Assembly: GCF_036898095.1 (NCBI RefSeq)
Contig: NC_090729.1
Span: 72,257,024-72,321,023 of the forward strand
DNA: 64,000 nucleotides
Origin: Palaemon carinicauda
Lineage: Eukaryota > Arthropoda > Malacostraca > Decapoda > Palaemonidae
Reading direction: 5' to 3'
Each line of letters opens with the position of its first letter. Position 1 is the first letter of the stretch. This document shows positions 18,466-30,637 of this stretch, piece by piece. The notes under the pieces are model-generated. The model was not told the origin of the DNA. It made no database searches and was given only the letters and a program-made list of their open reading frames with translations. The translations under genes and the position numbers were made by a program.

Positions 18466-19714
18466 GACACAATCTCATATAACGAGATTCTTCCTCATTA
18501 CTTCGCACGCAGACACAAAATAGTCATCAACTTTACAGTGTTGACTGCCGAACACGAGCAATAGACAATGGCCTTATAATGCATTTGTTTACATCCCTTC
18601 CACGAACTATTTATTACTTATCCAAAATAAAAAAACAATCGTTTTTGTGTTATTCAGTCTAACAACAAAGTAATGTACTTTCAGTTACAGGCAAAATAAT
18701 ATGAATACAGAGCAGCATCACAGACCATTAACACAATTGTAGCAGGCCAGAAGCAACATTCATCTTTCCTATGTATTTAGGAGAATAACCTAAGCTTCTC
18801 TCCCTACCGAGTGTAGGGGGCTGCTGTCAGTACCTGTTAAAAGAAATAATAACGGATTAAGGCATTTTTGGGGTGGCGGCATAGAGGGATATACAAAACA
18901 ATAGTGTGTCTCATAATACTATTTAAATCAAAAAATTCTTTTTCATACACACAAATCATAAATCTTTCTTAGACACAAACCCCTATAAATTGCATTCCCC
19001 CCCATTAGCCCTCAAGCCCATCCAAAAAATGCCTCGTAACTGACAGCAACACCCCACACAAACTCTGTGCATTCAAGTGAAAAAAATGTTACCTTGCAAA
19101 AAATAAATTCAGTAAAAAGGTAGGATGAGCAACTAATGATTTAATTCATCATCCGTCCCTTCAGATACATATCAAATTTTATGTATTTACATTAGGTACA
19201 GTACATTATTTCACAGTTTCATGATTTAACAAAAAGCAATAGGAATAGACAATAAACTATCAGACACAATGGAGATACAGTACTTAAAAACACAAAATTA
19301 GATTATTGTCTATTCCTCCCAACAATGCTCCAATAATATAGAATATAATAAATTTCATTATTTACAGGAAACATTTCAGTATTAGAGATATACATTCAGG
19401 ATCTATCAAGAAAAAAATTACTTTCATTGTAGTCCAAAATCAATTTAAAAGAATACTAAACTCATTGATTTTGGACTACAGGTATTACAGGATAATAAAA
19501 ATTTATTGAATCTATTATAACTGTCATGGTCAAGGCCAATTTACAGTACAACAATTATTATAACCATTTCACAAACCGTGACTACATAAAGATTTCCTCA
19601 CACAATGTGTCCCCTTCTACAGCCTTTCAAATACCCCAATGTGGGAATCAAAACATGACTAATAAAAAAAAAGGGTAATTACTATCAAAACTTCCAATAA
19701 AAACTGTTCAAAAA
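18466..19714. other. AT-rich intergenic or intron DNA with one strong hairpin
   Basis: No coding sequence recognised. A perfect 17-bp inverted repeat (TGTAGTCCAAAATCAAT at 19428-19444 and its complement at 19464-19480) with a 19-nt spacer lies inside. Confidence 0.6.
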
Positions 19715-21275
19715 TTAATTCAGTGGGAGATTTATAGTTCTTCTTCTGAGTCCCAAAATTCTGTCTCGGGACATGCGCCGGGATTCAGCAATCTGCTGGC
19801 GAGCCATATTAATTTCTCGCAGCACCGGAGACAGGCTAAGTCGGCGACTCTCCGGGTACAAACTGGGTGTCTTTAATTGATCGATAACCTCGCATAACAA
19901 TTCGTATTTGCGGGTGATCGACATTCTTTGAGGTAAACCAGAGACAGAATCCGTAGACTCAGAAGAGGAAAATAAAAATCCCGAAAAATCAGGTGATGAC
20001 TCAGGGCAAAGTTGTTTATGGCAACCCAAACAGTGTTGTAGCGTTCAGGTTAGATACACCTGACTGTGCCACTTCAGCCTCGAGTTCTGACCGGTGTTTT
20101 AATCTACCATCAGAATGTAGGAAAGGGTTTGAATTCTGAGGTGACTCAATAATGGAGGATTGTTCCCCCTCTGTAGTATTTGTCTGGTCAGTGAGACGAG
20201 GTCTCCACTCCAGGACGTAAGGCTGAACTAAAGGTAGGCCAAGAACAGGACCTTTTGACCTAGTCCATGGGGGACTACATCCACTAGAGGTGGGATCTTC
20301 AGGCGACAGTCGGTCGTCACAATCGGGTGGCAAAAAGCCGAGAAAGTCATAATCAGGATGAATAGACACTGCTGATTCAGAAACAGGCTTTCTAAAGTAG
20401 CAGGTCTTGACCAATCTGGACTGGAACTCTTGGAACCAACAGAAAGTAGTTCCAATAACGGAATACTGGAAACTTCCCAGAATTCCCAACTCCCTGGAGG
20501 ATGAACGACACCTTCCTCTCGTAAAGAAGAAGCTAAGAACTGGGGGTTTGGAAATTCAGGCACAGGCGAGTGAACCACCGATTCGGGAGACAAAATTTGG
20601 GTCTCACATATTTCAGTGGGGCTATTCTCCCACAGTTGGAGGACCAAACGATCTCGAAACGATTCAGGCTTTAATACAGGAGTCTCATTACAATTTTCTG
20701 GAGGATATAACCAAGCATCCAGTGCTTTTTTTTCTCTCGTAAGTCCTAGCTGGCTTAAGAATGGGCTTAGGCTGAGTAATAGCTCTAGTAGGATGGTGAC
20801 TTTACCTCTTTCGTCGGGACTTTTTACAATTTCGAGACAAAAGGTAGGACGGCACTACTGCAGCCACCCCATAGGAGTCGCCATCACTACTAGAACCAGA
20901 ACTCTAAGAGACTTCAGAAGAAGTAGGACTGTCATCCACAAGTTCTGGACTATTCTGAGTCTCTGTTACAGGATCAGGACCCTTCGGTTACCAGAGAAAG
21001 TGCCTTCTTAGATAAACTGGAGGTTCAAACCAGGCCTTTAACTGGATATGGTGAGCTCTTACCAGTTCACCATCAGGCAGTCTCGGCAGCTCGTAGGTGA
21101 CCTTATTTTTGTGTACCTTAGTAACACAGAATACCCCCTCAAACCTAGGGATGAGCTTGTTCGTCAGAAGGTGTCCCAACAGTTGCACCTTCTTAAGTAC
21201 CAGAGAACCCTCTTTAAACGGTTTGTACCGAGGATGTCCTTCAGCCCATCGGTCTCTCGTTTCTGCTGACAGCAA
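19715..21275 (-). pseudogene. Gypsy-A integrase C-terminus and polar tail
   Basis: 21275-20988 encodes WAEGHPRYKPFKEGSLVLKK, IPRFEGVFCV and VRAHHIQLKAWFEPP, a GPY/F-type integrase C-terminal module in which the GPY triad is altered to EGV. Downstream pieces (20647-20228, 20489-20016, 20029-19715) are Ser/Pro/acidic, ending in a basic Arg-rich helix-like stretch. Gypsy-B also has a long acidic tail after integrase, so a tail is probably ancestral. The tail function is unknown. Confidence 0.6.
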
Positions 21276-21443
21276 TGGGGTACTATCAACATCGTGAGCA
21301 CCCTTCAGTATGTTCTCAGCTGGAGTACAGCCAATTTTGAGAATGGTTTTAGCTGAGAACTGCTCGGGATAAGTACTGGTCCTATTTCAGAGATTCCCCA
21401 GAAATCACCCTCAGTAACTCACCAATGGTACGATTCACCTGTT

Positions 21444-21990
21444 TCACAACACCGTTACTAGAGGGTCTATACAGTACGGAGTTGTTTTCACATGTACAAC
21501 ATTGTACCGCTCCAACAACTCAGTAAATTCCTGGGAAATAAACTCATGGCCGTTATCATCCAGTATCCGGACTGGAACATGAGGAATAACAGGAAAAACT
21601 CGGTCTCCAAGCGCCTGGCATATCGTACTGCTCTTCTTATTCCTTATGTGTACTGCCATCACCCACTAGGAATAATGGTCAACTACCATCAGACACCCAA
21701 TAAAACCAGTACTGGTTGTTGGGAGACTCACAAGGTCCATAGCAAGCAATTCAAAAGGGAAAGAGGTTACGATTTTCAAGGTTGGCGGGGCAACGACCTC
21801 CCTTGAAACCTTACAAGACTGACATTCCCAACACGTCCGGCACATATCCCTGATTACACTAATCAAGGAGTTGTGCCAAACAAGTCGATGGAGCATTAGT
21901 CATTTTCCCAATCCCCCAGTGAGCATTTTGGAGGTGTGTCTCGGCAACTAGGTCTATCAGGACATTGAAGGTGACTACCGAGACTACCGA
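21444..21990 (-). pseudogene. Gypsy-A integrase (zinc domain and DDE core)
   Basis: The zinc-binding half shows ETHLQNAHWGIGKM and CRTCWECQSCK (HHCC). The core shows FELLAMDLVSLP with the first Asp, CLMVVDHYS, then VRILDDNGHEFISQEF with the second Asp and a following TPY. The third acidic residue is beyond a frame break near 21444. The frame also shifts near 21860 and 21665. The family function is strand transfer of cDNA into the genome. Confidence 0.75.
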
Positions 21991-22284
21991 GCCGTCTGGG
22001 TTCCGCTCCACTAGCAAACCCTGGTGTACTTCCAGGTTCGGCCAACATCTCCTATAGGGTAAATAGGAGCTTGGAACTCTAGATGCAGGAACCCCTGAGT
22101 AGATCATCTTGATGACAGATTGGATGTGTCGATGACCTCCTTGGATCCTTGACACTTGACTAAATGACAGAAAAGCATTTCTGGAGAACACTCCCCGATG
22201 AGGTTCATTATCAGTTACCTTCATAACAGTGGTCTCGGTATGCAGTGAGGAGACTGAGAGTACCTTGGGAAACAGTTGAAGAAC

Positions 22285-22614
22285 AGTAGTGTGGTCATAC
22301 ACCAACTGTTTTCGGGGTGAATCCAGTGTCAGGTAGGCTGCGTCCAGTATATTCCTACCAAGAATAAAACAAAAGTTAATGTCTTTGGCAGCTACCACCG
22401 CATAGTTAAACAGTGGTAGCCTCCACCCAGAAGGACACTTCACCTCTAACTGGACGTAGCCTAAAATGCTGGTGCAGAAACCAGTCAACCCCCCTAGCTG
22501 TTCTCCTGACAGTATCTGGTACTCTATGCCAAGTTGGCTCAGTACAGACTCACTTACATGACAAACCTGTGCTCCTGTATCAACAAGAGCACAAAATAAG
22601 GTCTCCTGCATCAT
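22285..22614 (-). pseudogene. Gypsy-A retropepsin-like domain between RNase H and integrase
   Basis: Immediately after the RNase H linker the frame reads ETLFCALVDTGAQVCHVSES, with the DTGA active-site loop of clan AA aspartic proteases. About 85 residues later comes NFCFILGRNILDAAYLTLD, matching the (I/L)LG-x-(D/N)-(F/I)L flap-strand motif of retropepsins. In most Gypsy elements the protease precedes RT; here a protease-like fold lies after RNase H. Gypsy-B has the same arrangement. The gag-side protease of this copy is not in the window, so it cannot be said whether it had two. The same ORF continues to 21859 and holds the HHCC start of integrase. Confidence 0.7.
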
Positions 22615-23169
22615 TACTATACCTACTGCCTAGTGTTGAGACACATGGGTACAACTGGACTGACGAGGTGCCTTTTCTGTCACGTACTGGATTACAGGAC
22701 AATCCTCCGGTGCTTCCTGATCATCAGTGACCAAGCCCTGAGCGTCAGGCACAAGAGATTTTACCTCCGCCTTATGGCCCAGAATCACGTCAGTTGGAGG
22801 GACGTAATGGCTTAGCTTGATCAGAGGGTTAATATGCACTCCAGACAGACACGGAAGATGCACACACTGAGGTTCAGTCACGGATGGTTCACGATAGACT
22901 ACAGGACAAGTGGGACCCCAATGTACCCAGATTTCCAGGTTCAATAGTTTAGATGCTGCCAAGAGCAACTTCAGGGCTGGGACTGTTATCTGGAAAACAC
23001 ATTGCCTTGATCCTGTTCCTACTGGTCTTGTCCAGTTTGAAGCCTAGTCGACCGGCGTCTATCAGAAACTGCTGAACTAAGGCATCCCGGAGCTTAGCTC
23101 CCTTCAGCTGAGAGTCGGGTGTGACACCTGACCCTTCTGTCCAGCAGTTCACGACTAGCTCCAAAGATT

Positions 23170-24345
23170 CTATGAATCTGGACCACTACGAACCTCCTTA
23201 CATAAGGCCAGTCCAGTAGGCAACTTGGGAGTGCTGGGTTCAGTAGCAAACAGACAGTCAGTTAATGCGGGCCAGCGGGATAACCAGTCAGCTGCAGCAT
23301 TCTGATCACCTGGACAGTAATTAACAATAAAGTTAAATTCGGACAGGTCTTCCAGTGTCCGTGCTAGACGACTGTCCACCATCTTCACGTCATGAAGGAA
23401 CATTAGGGGACGGTGATCAGAATGAATCACGAAGAACTGACTATAGAAAAAGGCCCTGAAGGTTTTCACCCCCCTTCGCAGAGCAGCCAACTCACGCTCA
23501 ATGGTAGAGTAACGGGTCTCGCAGTCAAGGAAAGTCATGGAGCGTACGCTATCATCCGACACTCCCCTTAATGCTCCAAGGACTTTTGGCACAGACAAGC
23601 ACCAGCCCCCTCACCCGAAGCATCAACAAACAACTCCAAGGGTTTAGCATCAGCGGAGTAGTCAGGGTATGACAACATAATGTCCTCCTTGATCAGTTCC
23701 TTCAAGCGCACAAAGGCACCGTCCATTTCTGCAGTCCACTTCAGTTTCTTAGTCCCAGATAATGGTTTGGCTATCTGTGAACACATGGTGATAAACTTCC
23801 AACCAGTCACAGGAATCCCCGTAGCTCACGCACAGTGTTTGGTTTAGGGAAGTCCTCCACTTTCTGAATGTATTCTGGTAGCTTACGCATACCAGAACGT
23901 CCAACCAGATGACCAAGATACTGGACCCGGGCTTGAACCCAAGAACACTTCCCGAGTTTTATCTTAAGTCCGTGCTTCTGGAGAGTAGCCAAAACTCGTT
24001 CTACCAGTTTCAGGTGTTCCTCAATAGAAGACCCAAGTATCAGGATGTAATCAATGTAGACAACCACCCTGGCTTTTAGGAACCCTTAGAGAATACTCTA
24101 CATTTCTCTTTGGAACACTGCAGGAGCATTTTTCAGTCCAAATGATAAGCGTCTGAACTGCCAGTGTCCAAAGGCGGTAGAGAAAGCCGTGTATTCCTTA
24201 CTGTCCTCTGCCAATGGTAACTAGTAGTATCCACGAACCAGGCCACAGGTTGTAAAGTATTTGACTCCTTGAAGTCCAAATACAGAATCAGCCATGTTAG
24301 GCATCGGGAACTTATCAGAGACAGTCACTTTTTGGGCTCAGGCCA
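23170..24345 (-). pseudogene. Gypsy-A RT and RNase H
   Basis: RT motifs follow the order VTVSDKFPMPNMADSVFGL, then a LVRGYYQLPLA motif, FRRLSFGLKNAPAVFQREM, then VVYIDYILILGS and YLGHLVGRSGMRKLP. RNase H follows with LELFVDASGEGAGACL, YSTIERELAAL, IHSDHRPLMFL and a NAAADWLSRWP end. Two catalytic Asp are gone: the position before LVRG is Gly, and the YxDD box reads YIDY. Frames break near 24080, 23810 and 23590. It once made cDNA; it cannot now. Confidence 0.82.
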
Positions 24346-26811
24346 TGTCATCCTGATGGAAGTTCCTTCATTAGTAGCTTCTTAGGTATATTTGACTACA
24401 GTGATATATCCCAGAGAATTTACCAAAGGTATCCAGAATTCTTTCTTTCTCTTGTAGCTTCGTTGACCCGTGTTATCCCCTGTTATCTCTCGCTATTTTG
24501 GAGTTAGTTTGTCGCTATGATGTCTTCACCAGCCTCATCAGCTTCTGGAAAGTTAAGTAATATCTTTGAATTGTGTAAATGTAAGCTCTTGCCAGTTTTG
24601 CTCTTCGATTGAGATCATAATTAACGTAACAAGAGCTGTTGCCAGCCGGATGGCGTAATGGACCCGGTCATTCTTCTTGTACATTTTGTTAGCAAGAACG
24701 ACTTTCCCGGCATTATTTGCTTGAATAACTTGAGCTATTTAGATATTTAGCTAGGGATTTTTGTATTATGTCATTGTTGTCGTGGATTTGGCTATTTATG
24801 ATCGAGCCTCACGAGTGCTAGGCTTCCTAGCCTAGGCACCTACACACTTCATGCATGATATAACCTTCCTGGTAAAGTTTTATTGAAGCTCAGGCAATAT
24901 TTTATACAATTAAGATATTACTGCATAAAATTTTCCTCTTCCAAGATAGTATACAGGAGAGTTTCGGTGAACGATTCTCTATGCTCCTAGACTTACTAGC
25001 CCAGGGGCTTTAGTATACTTTCATACATGTCCCCTATTGCTCTTGTATTGTCTTCTAAGGGGAGACTGACACCTCCTATTCCTTTCAAGTCGATACTAAT
25101 CTCTGGACGAGATTTAAGAGCAATTCCCCTTCCTTCTGATCAGCCTAGGCTATCCTCAGTCGGCTTTGCTGTGAACTGTGTTCTGACAAAGTTTACTGGG
25201 GTGTTTCGTTTCTTTCTCTTAACCACTGAGTTGGTTTTGGAGTTTAGAATGGGACATCAGAGTAAAAGTCTGTGTTAGGCATCTTACTGTCTTGGTAAAA
25301 TGACTTCCCAAGTCAGGTTAAGTTATCTTTACAGGAGGCTAGACCTCCCTAGACCATACTGGAGGTTCTTGTATAACAATTCCTCCTTCCTCGGTCTAGC
25401 AGAAAGTCCTGTACTAGTAGATCTTAGACTGAAGAAATGATTTCTTCCTTGTTTAAGATCTCTGGTACGAGATTCTGTTCTTTTGAGATTGTATCCTGTG
25501 GCCGCTTTCTCACTTGACTAACCCAACCTGGGGAAATGATTTCTCCTACTTGAGGTTACTTTATGAGATCAGAATCCTTCAAGTTAGATAATGCCCTAGG
25601 GTATTACCTTACTTATAGGACTTATACCCCTTCCCCGTTGTCTCTTTTGTGTTGGATGAACCATTACCCTTCCTGGCTGTTGTTCTACATTTGACCCTAT
25701 GGGTAATCTATAGAATTGGCCTGAGGTTCCCTGTCTGCTGCCGGCAGGTACCCTCATATCCTTGAGTGTGTTCTCCAGTCCTCCCTTGGACTGCCTTCCA
25801 TAGCCCATATGGATTGGATATGGTTGGGTGGAAGCCCGAATATAATTCTCTTTTCCATTTGCACCCTCTTTTGGGATGTAGGCCGGCAAGGCTGAGCCTT
25901 TGCGTCCTCCATCCTCTCTCTTTCTCTCTGCCTCTCCTTATACTGGGCCGGCCGCCGACGGCTAGTAACTATCGTCGGCCATGTTGGGTGTCTGACAGCC
26001 GGCAATTGCTCTGCCGCCATTTGCCGTGGGTGTCGCTGATCGACGACCCAAGGACAGTGAACATATTATGACCGGCTGCCGGCAACTGAGTTGTCGGCCG
26101 GCAGTCGGCCACCCAAATTTTACATGATTGGCGCCGGTTGCTTCCGGGTCCTACTTGATAGAAGGATCCTTCGGCTGCCGGCAGGCAGAGCAGCGGCTGC
26201 CGATCTGCCGCCCATTTACTTTGAAGACAGTATCTGCTTTCAAATAGCCCAGAATAGGCCGACATATGTCGGCGGGCCCGGCATATGGCGGCTGGCCCGG
26301 CATATGCCGGCAGGCCCGGCACGTGTCGGCATATGCCGGCAGGCCTGGCACGTGTCGGCATATGCCGGAAGGCCTGGCACGTGTCGGCAGGCCTGGCATG
26401 TGCTGGCAGGCCTGGCAATACTGGCGACATGCCACCGCCAGTCAGTGCTGTAGCCCAAAAGTTTTTCCAACCCACAAGTGCTTCATGGGCAGCCAATTGT
26501 GGGACCATCACATTTAGGGAGTGATTCTCTCTACCATTTAATGGTTATCACCCATTAATTTAATCCCCTATAATGAACCTGGAAAATTGTGTTAAGAAGA
26601 CACTGTATATCAAAGGATATCTTCCCCTACAAATTCTTTATGAATCTAAGGTTCAATATCGGAGGAGGTCATAGCAATGGGCTGGACAGGAAACACATGT
26701 AGGTGTCTTTCCTGTTTTCTAGCTTACTCTATCCAAGCTAATATTCATTAAAATATGTATGCTGAAATCTGAGATTTTCACCGAATACTTATATGCTTTT
26801 CTTTCTTTACA
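24346..26811 (+). other. DIRS-C leader with candidate first exon and intron
   Basis: No long ORF. A short ATG frame at 24517 encodes MMSSPASSASGK and is followed by GTTAAGTAA, a donor-like sequence. An acceptor TTTCTTTACAG ends at 26811, just before the Cys-rich gag. By analogy with DIRS-D this may be a first exon and a 2.2-kb intron, but the phase is one base off under GT-AG splicing, so it is a proposal only. Confidence 0.35.
25930..26430. repeat. GCCGGC-rich palindromic repeat cluster
   Basis: Dense GCCGGC, GTCGGC and ATATGCCGGC motifs; between 26257 and 26420 a unit like GGCCTGGCACGTGTCGGCAT recurs about every 29-30 bp. The motifs are self-complementary and could fold into several hairpins. 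It lies in the leader or intron of DIRS-C. Confidence 0.8.
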
Positions 26812-28798
26812 GGAGGAGCATCCCGAGTGCAGGAACCAATTTTGCAGGGTCCGTAGTAAGAGCTTCTACGGCCATGGCATGTGCAGGGCCCATGCTCGCT
26901 GCACAGTCACCAAAGGGGCTCTCAAGTACTGGGACCCACAGGTATGTACTGTTTGTGACAAACTAGTGAAAGAGGCTTTTGATGACCAAAAGTCTACTGA
27001 GTCTAGGGATGCAGCAAGGGACACTCTGCGAAAATGGGTCAGGGGTTTTCAGAAGAACACCTCTGGCCCATACCTTCCTAATGAGAGGATGAGGGATTGT
27101 CTCTTCCCTAGGGCCTCTGCGGATGCAATTATTCCCCAGGCTCAACCTGAGATCCCCTTAGTTCAGATTCCGGTAGAACCTGACGTTTCGGACGCCTTAC
27201 AGAGCATCCAATTAGAGGACAACATGTCTGTTGTCTCGGAGGAGACTGAGAATAATCGCCTAGTGGAAGATCTGGATCAGGAGGATGACGTACCTCCGGA
27301 GGCTGAAGTAAAAAAAACCGAAACGATTTCGGTATCATCAGCCACGCTGACTGAGCCGGTGCCTTCAACTTCCTCCACTGCACCCCAGTTGGAGTATTGC
27401 ACTCGCTGCTGTCTTTGGTGCAGGACATTCAGAAGAAATCGTCCGAGAAAGAAGCTTCTTTTCGGACGGAAATACATCAGCTAGTTGCATCACGTTTAGC
27501 CCCAAAGAAGCTAAATATCAAGGATCTCCCCGCCTTCTCTGACGTTAACCCATGGAGGTACACAGAGCATATGCCTATGTCGGGGGGGAAGATCTTCCTC
27601 TCAGAGAAACTGGGCACTGTCCCAATAGAGGAAATTGAGTTTTGGCGTAGTAAAGGGCCCTACCCAGATTGCTATGTCCGTCTGAGGACGGAGCCAGCAT
27701 CCAAGGAGGAGACAGAGCCGAAGGAGACGATTGTCCTTGAACTCTCTAAGGCCCAGGCCTTATATACAACCACATTGAAAGAGAGGGCCTTTACTAGTTC
27801 CAAGGTGCCGGCTCTCAGCAAAAAGCACCCGTCCTTTATTGCTGACCCCAAACGTGACTTTCCCTTTATGGACAAAGGCTTTAAGGCAGCCTTAAACGCA
27901 GTCGAGGCAGGGAAACCTTGCCCTACACTGGAGGAGTGTAGACCATTTTCCCTCGCCTTCCCATCAGATGATAAGGACTGGAAGGATGTCCACAACACCT
28001 TCACAGTTGGGAAGCTGGAGGCAGATATCGCTGGATGTCAGTTCAACGAAGACCTCCCGAAGCTCTCAGAGTTTCTCCTGAGAGAGAACAGGAGACTAAA
28101 GAACGTCTTGCTGCTTCCATGTCTCTGCAGACTGGCTTAGAGACTATGGCAAGCATCCCGGACACCCCGACATGTACATGGTCTTCGCCAAATCTCATTT
28201 GGCGACAGTCACCAAGGACTTGTACAATTTTATTAAAGCCAGAAGGGCTTGTAGAGAGTTCGTGTTTGCCTCTGCTACGATGAAGCATGAACCAAGGAAG
28301 CTGATAGCCGCCCATATCTGGGGAAAAGACCTCTTCCCAAGTGAAGTGGTCAAAGAGGTCGTGGACAAAGCCGCTACGGAGAATAGGAATCTCCTCTCCA
28401 AGTGGGCTTGTCCTCTAAAAGGAAATCTTCCGCTGATGAGGGTCCCCTAAAAGGAAATCTTCCGCTGATGAGGGTCCCCTAAAAGGAAATCTTCCGCTGA
28501 TGAGGGTCCCCAGCCGAAGAATAAGTCAAAACAACCAAGAGTGCCCCCTCGGCCAAAGCAACAGCAACAGCTTCCCATGGCCACGGTGCCCCAGACGGTG
28601 GCACAACCAACCACCACCTTCCAACTGGTGCCCCAAACGCTGGCGACCCAATCGTCTGTGTTCACCCCAGTATTCGAATGGCAGTCAACAACCTTTAGGC
28701 TGAAGTCTCAAGGATCCTCTAGACGCCCCTTCAGAGGCAGGGGCAACAAAGGTGGACGTAGCCAAGGAGGTAAGTCCTCCAACCAGCACTCCAAGTGA
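26812..28798 (+). pseudogene. DIRS-C gag (three frame breaks)
   Basis: Reading starts after the acceptor at 26811 with EEHPECRNQFCRVRSK, then GMCRAHARCTVT and VCTVCDKLV. This Cys/His module corresponds to exon 2 of DIRS-D gag. It continues without an intron through WVRGFQKNTSGP into an acidic Ser-rich linker, shifts frame near 27400-27420, and carries the conserved middle (LPAFSDVNPWRYTEHM, PKETIVLELSKAQAL, FTVGKLEADIAG, LPKLSEFLL). It shifts again near 28060-28130 and encodes ACREFVFASATMKHEPRKLIA and a basic Gly/Arg tail ending SSNQHSK. The final shift is caused by the 32-bp triplication. It is a structural protein of the cDNA-forming particle by family inference; no enzymatic motif. Confidence 0.68.
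28415..28510 (+). repeat. 32-bp tandem triplication in DIRS-C gag
   Basis: CTAAAAGGAAATCTTCCGCT starts at 28415, 28447 and 28479, and the three copies look identical. Two extra copies add 64 bases, which shifts the gag frame by one. Confidence 0.95.
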
Positions 28799-30416
28799 GA
28801 TATCTTCAAGTAGGAGGGAGACTTCTCCTCTTCCGGGATCGTTGGACCTTCGATCCCTGGGCCCACAGCCTAATCAAGAAAGGACTAGGGTGGAGTTGGA
28901 GCTCAACTCCACCAAACTTCCCTCAATTCTTCCAACACTCAACCCCCGTACTGGAAGAATATGTTCAGGAACTCCTGAACAAAAGAGTTATACGGATGAC
29001 GAAGTCCATCAGATTTCAAGGAAGGCTATTTTGTGTACCAAAGAAGGATTCGGAAAAGCTCAGAGTCATTCTGGACTTATCACCACTCAACAAGTTCATA
29101 GTGAACCACAAGTTCAGAATGTTGACACTTCAGCACATAAGGACCCTTTCACTCAGGCGGGCATACACAGTTTCCATAGACATGACGGATGCATATTGGC
29201 ACGTTCCAATCAACCGTCAAGTTTCCCCCTACCTAGGGTTCAAACTACAGAAAAGAAAGTACTTTTTCAGAGCCATGCCCTTCGGCCTAAACATAGCCCC
29301 AAGGGTATTCACAAAGCTTGCAAATTCAGTCATTCATCAACTACGCCTGAAAGGAATCCAGGTGGTAGCCTACCTGGACGACTGGTTGGTGTGGGCAGCA
29401 TCCGAGGAAGAATGCATGCAATCCTCCAAGGAAGTGATCCAGTTCCTGGAACACTTAGGATTCAAGATCAACTTGAAAAAGTCTCGGCTTTCTCCAGCTC
29501 AAAAGTTCCAGTGGCTGGGCGTCCACTGGGACTTACAGTCACACTGCCTTTCCATTCCATCAAAGAAGAGGAAAGAGATAGCAGGATGTGTCAAAAGACT
29601 CCTTCAATCCGACAGGATATCAAGAAGGCAACAGGAGAGAGTGTTGGGGTCCTTCCAGTTTGCCTCAGTGACAGATCCAGTATTGAGACCACAATTAAAA
29701 GATGCATCAGGAGTTTGGAGAAAATACGCATCAAACGCTTGAAGAGATCCACAAAGACCGATACCAAATCGTCTGCGATCATTACTCAAGCCATGGTCGG
29801 AGTCCAAGAACCTAAGAAACAAGGTGCCCTTGAAACCACCTACACCGGCAGTCACCGTTCATACGGACACCTCAAAAGAGGGGTGGGGAGGTCACTCTCA
29901 TCATCGGAAAGTCCAAGAAACTTTGTCTCCCCTCTTCAAATCCTTCCACATCAATTTTCTGGAAGCCATGGCAGTTTTTCTTTCTCTGAAAAACCTGAAA
30001 CTTCGCTGCTCAATCCACATCCGTTTGGTTCTAGACAGCGAAGTCGTAATAAGATGCCTAAATCGACAAGGCTCGAGATCGCCTCTCATAAATCAAGTGA
30101 TATTGGCCATCCTCCGTCTAGCGAAGAAGAAGAGATGGCACTTGTCAGTAGCCCACCTTCAAGGGTTCCGCAATGTGACAGCAGACGCTCTATCCAGGCT
30201 CAAGCTGATAGAGTCAGAATGGTCCCTAGACGCAACATCATTCTCTTTCATATTACGCAAAGTCCCAGGACTGCAGATAGACCTCTTTGCAACGAGCGAC
30301 GACAAGAAGCTACCCCGGTATGTAGCCCCGTACGAGGATCCTCTAGCGGAAGCGATAGATGCAATGTCCATAGATTGGAACAGATGGTCCAAGATCTACC
30401 TGTTCCCTCCAACTAA
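28752..30416 (+). other. Long open -1 frame over DIRS-C RT/RNase H
   Basis: 554 codons without a stop in the -1 frame relative to RT, Ser/Arg/Gln-rich, no recognised domain. The recombinase lies in this same relative frame downstream, after correcting the frame change near 30470. Confidence 0.35.
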
Positions 30417-30637
30417 CCTTCTGTTGAAAGTCCTTGACAAACTGAGATCCTTTTAGGGGACGGCAGCAGTAGTGGCCCACGTGGCCTAACAGCGTTTGGT
30501 TCCCTCTGATAACGGAACTACGCCTGAAGCTGATCCCGTTGCCGGAACCAGTTCTGACTCAGCAAGTGCAGAAATTGACTGTCTCCGCTTCATCTATGAA
30601 AACCCAGAACCTTCATCTCATGATTTTCTCGCCCTAG
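28795..30637 (+). pseudogene. DIRS-C RT-RNase H-MT-like polyprotein
   Basis: RT motifs: LRVILDLSPLNKFIV, VSIDMTDAYWHVPI, FGLNIAPRVFTKLA and VVAYLDDWLVWAA (catalytic DD intact). RNase H: VTVHTDTSKEGWGG, INFLEAMAVFLSL, VLDSEVVIRCL and VTADALSRL. MT-like part: LQIDLFATSDDKKLPRYVA, then a YLFPPTNLL motif. Stops interrupt it at 29740 (TGA before RDPQ) and 30454 (TAG in the RSF-x-GT motif, Arg in DIRS-D). A frame change near 30470 moves the end to frame 2, closing at 30637. Otherwise the protein matches DIRS-D along its length. Inactive copy. Confidence 0.82.

Larger units (their letters stand above)
19715..24345 (-). mobile_element. Gypsy-A: decayed Ty3/Gypsy LTR retrotransposon
   Basis: Minus-strand pol fragments appear in the order RT (24345-23807), RNase H (to 23170), linker, retropepsin-like domain (22614-22285), integrase (to 21444), C-terminal domain (21275-20988) and a polar tail to 19715. 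Gag and the RT start are missing at the right, where DIRS-C begins. LTRs were not identified. Frameshifts and stops occur throughout and RT catalytic residues are lost, so it is an old copy. Confidence 0.8.

Noticed and set aside
18137..18523. Repetitive plus-strand ORF opposite SAP18, and its minus-strand partner
   Set aside because: Open only because the 63-bp repeat unit is a multiple of three; no domain, and the minus partner is in a different frame from SAP18.
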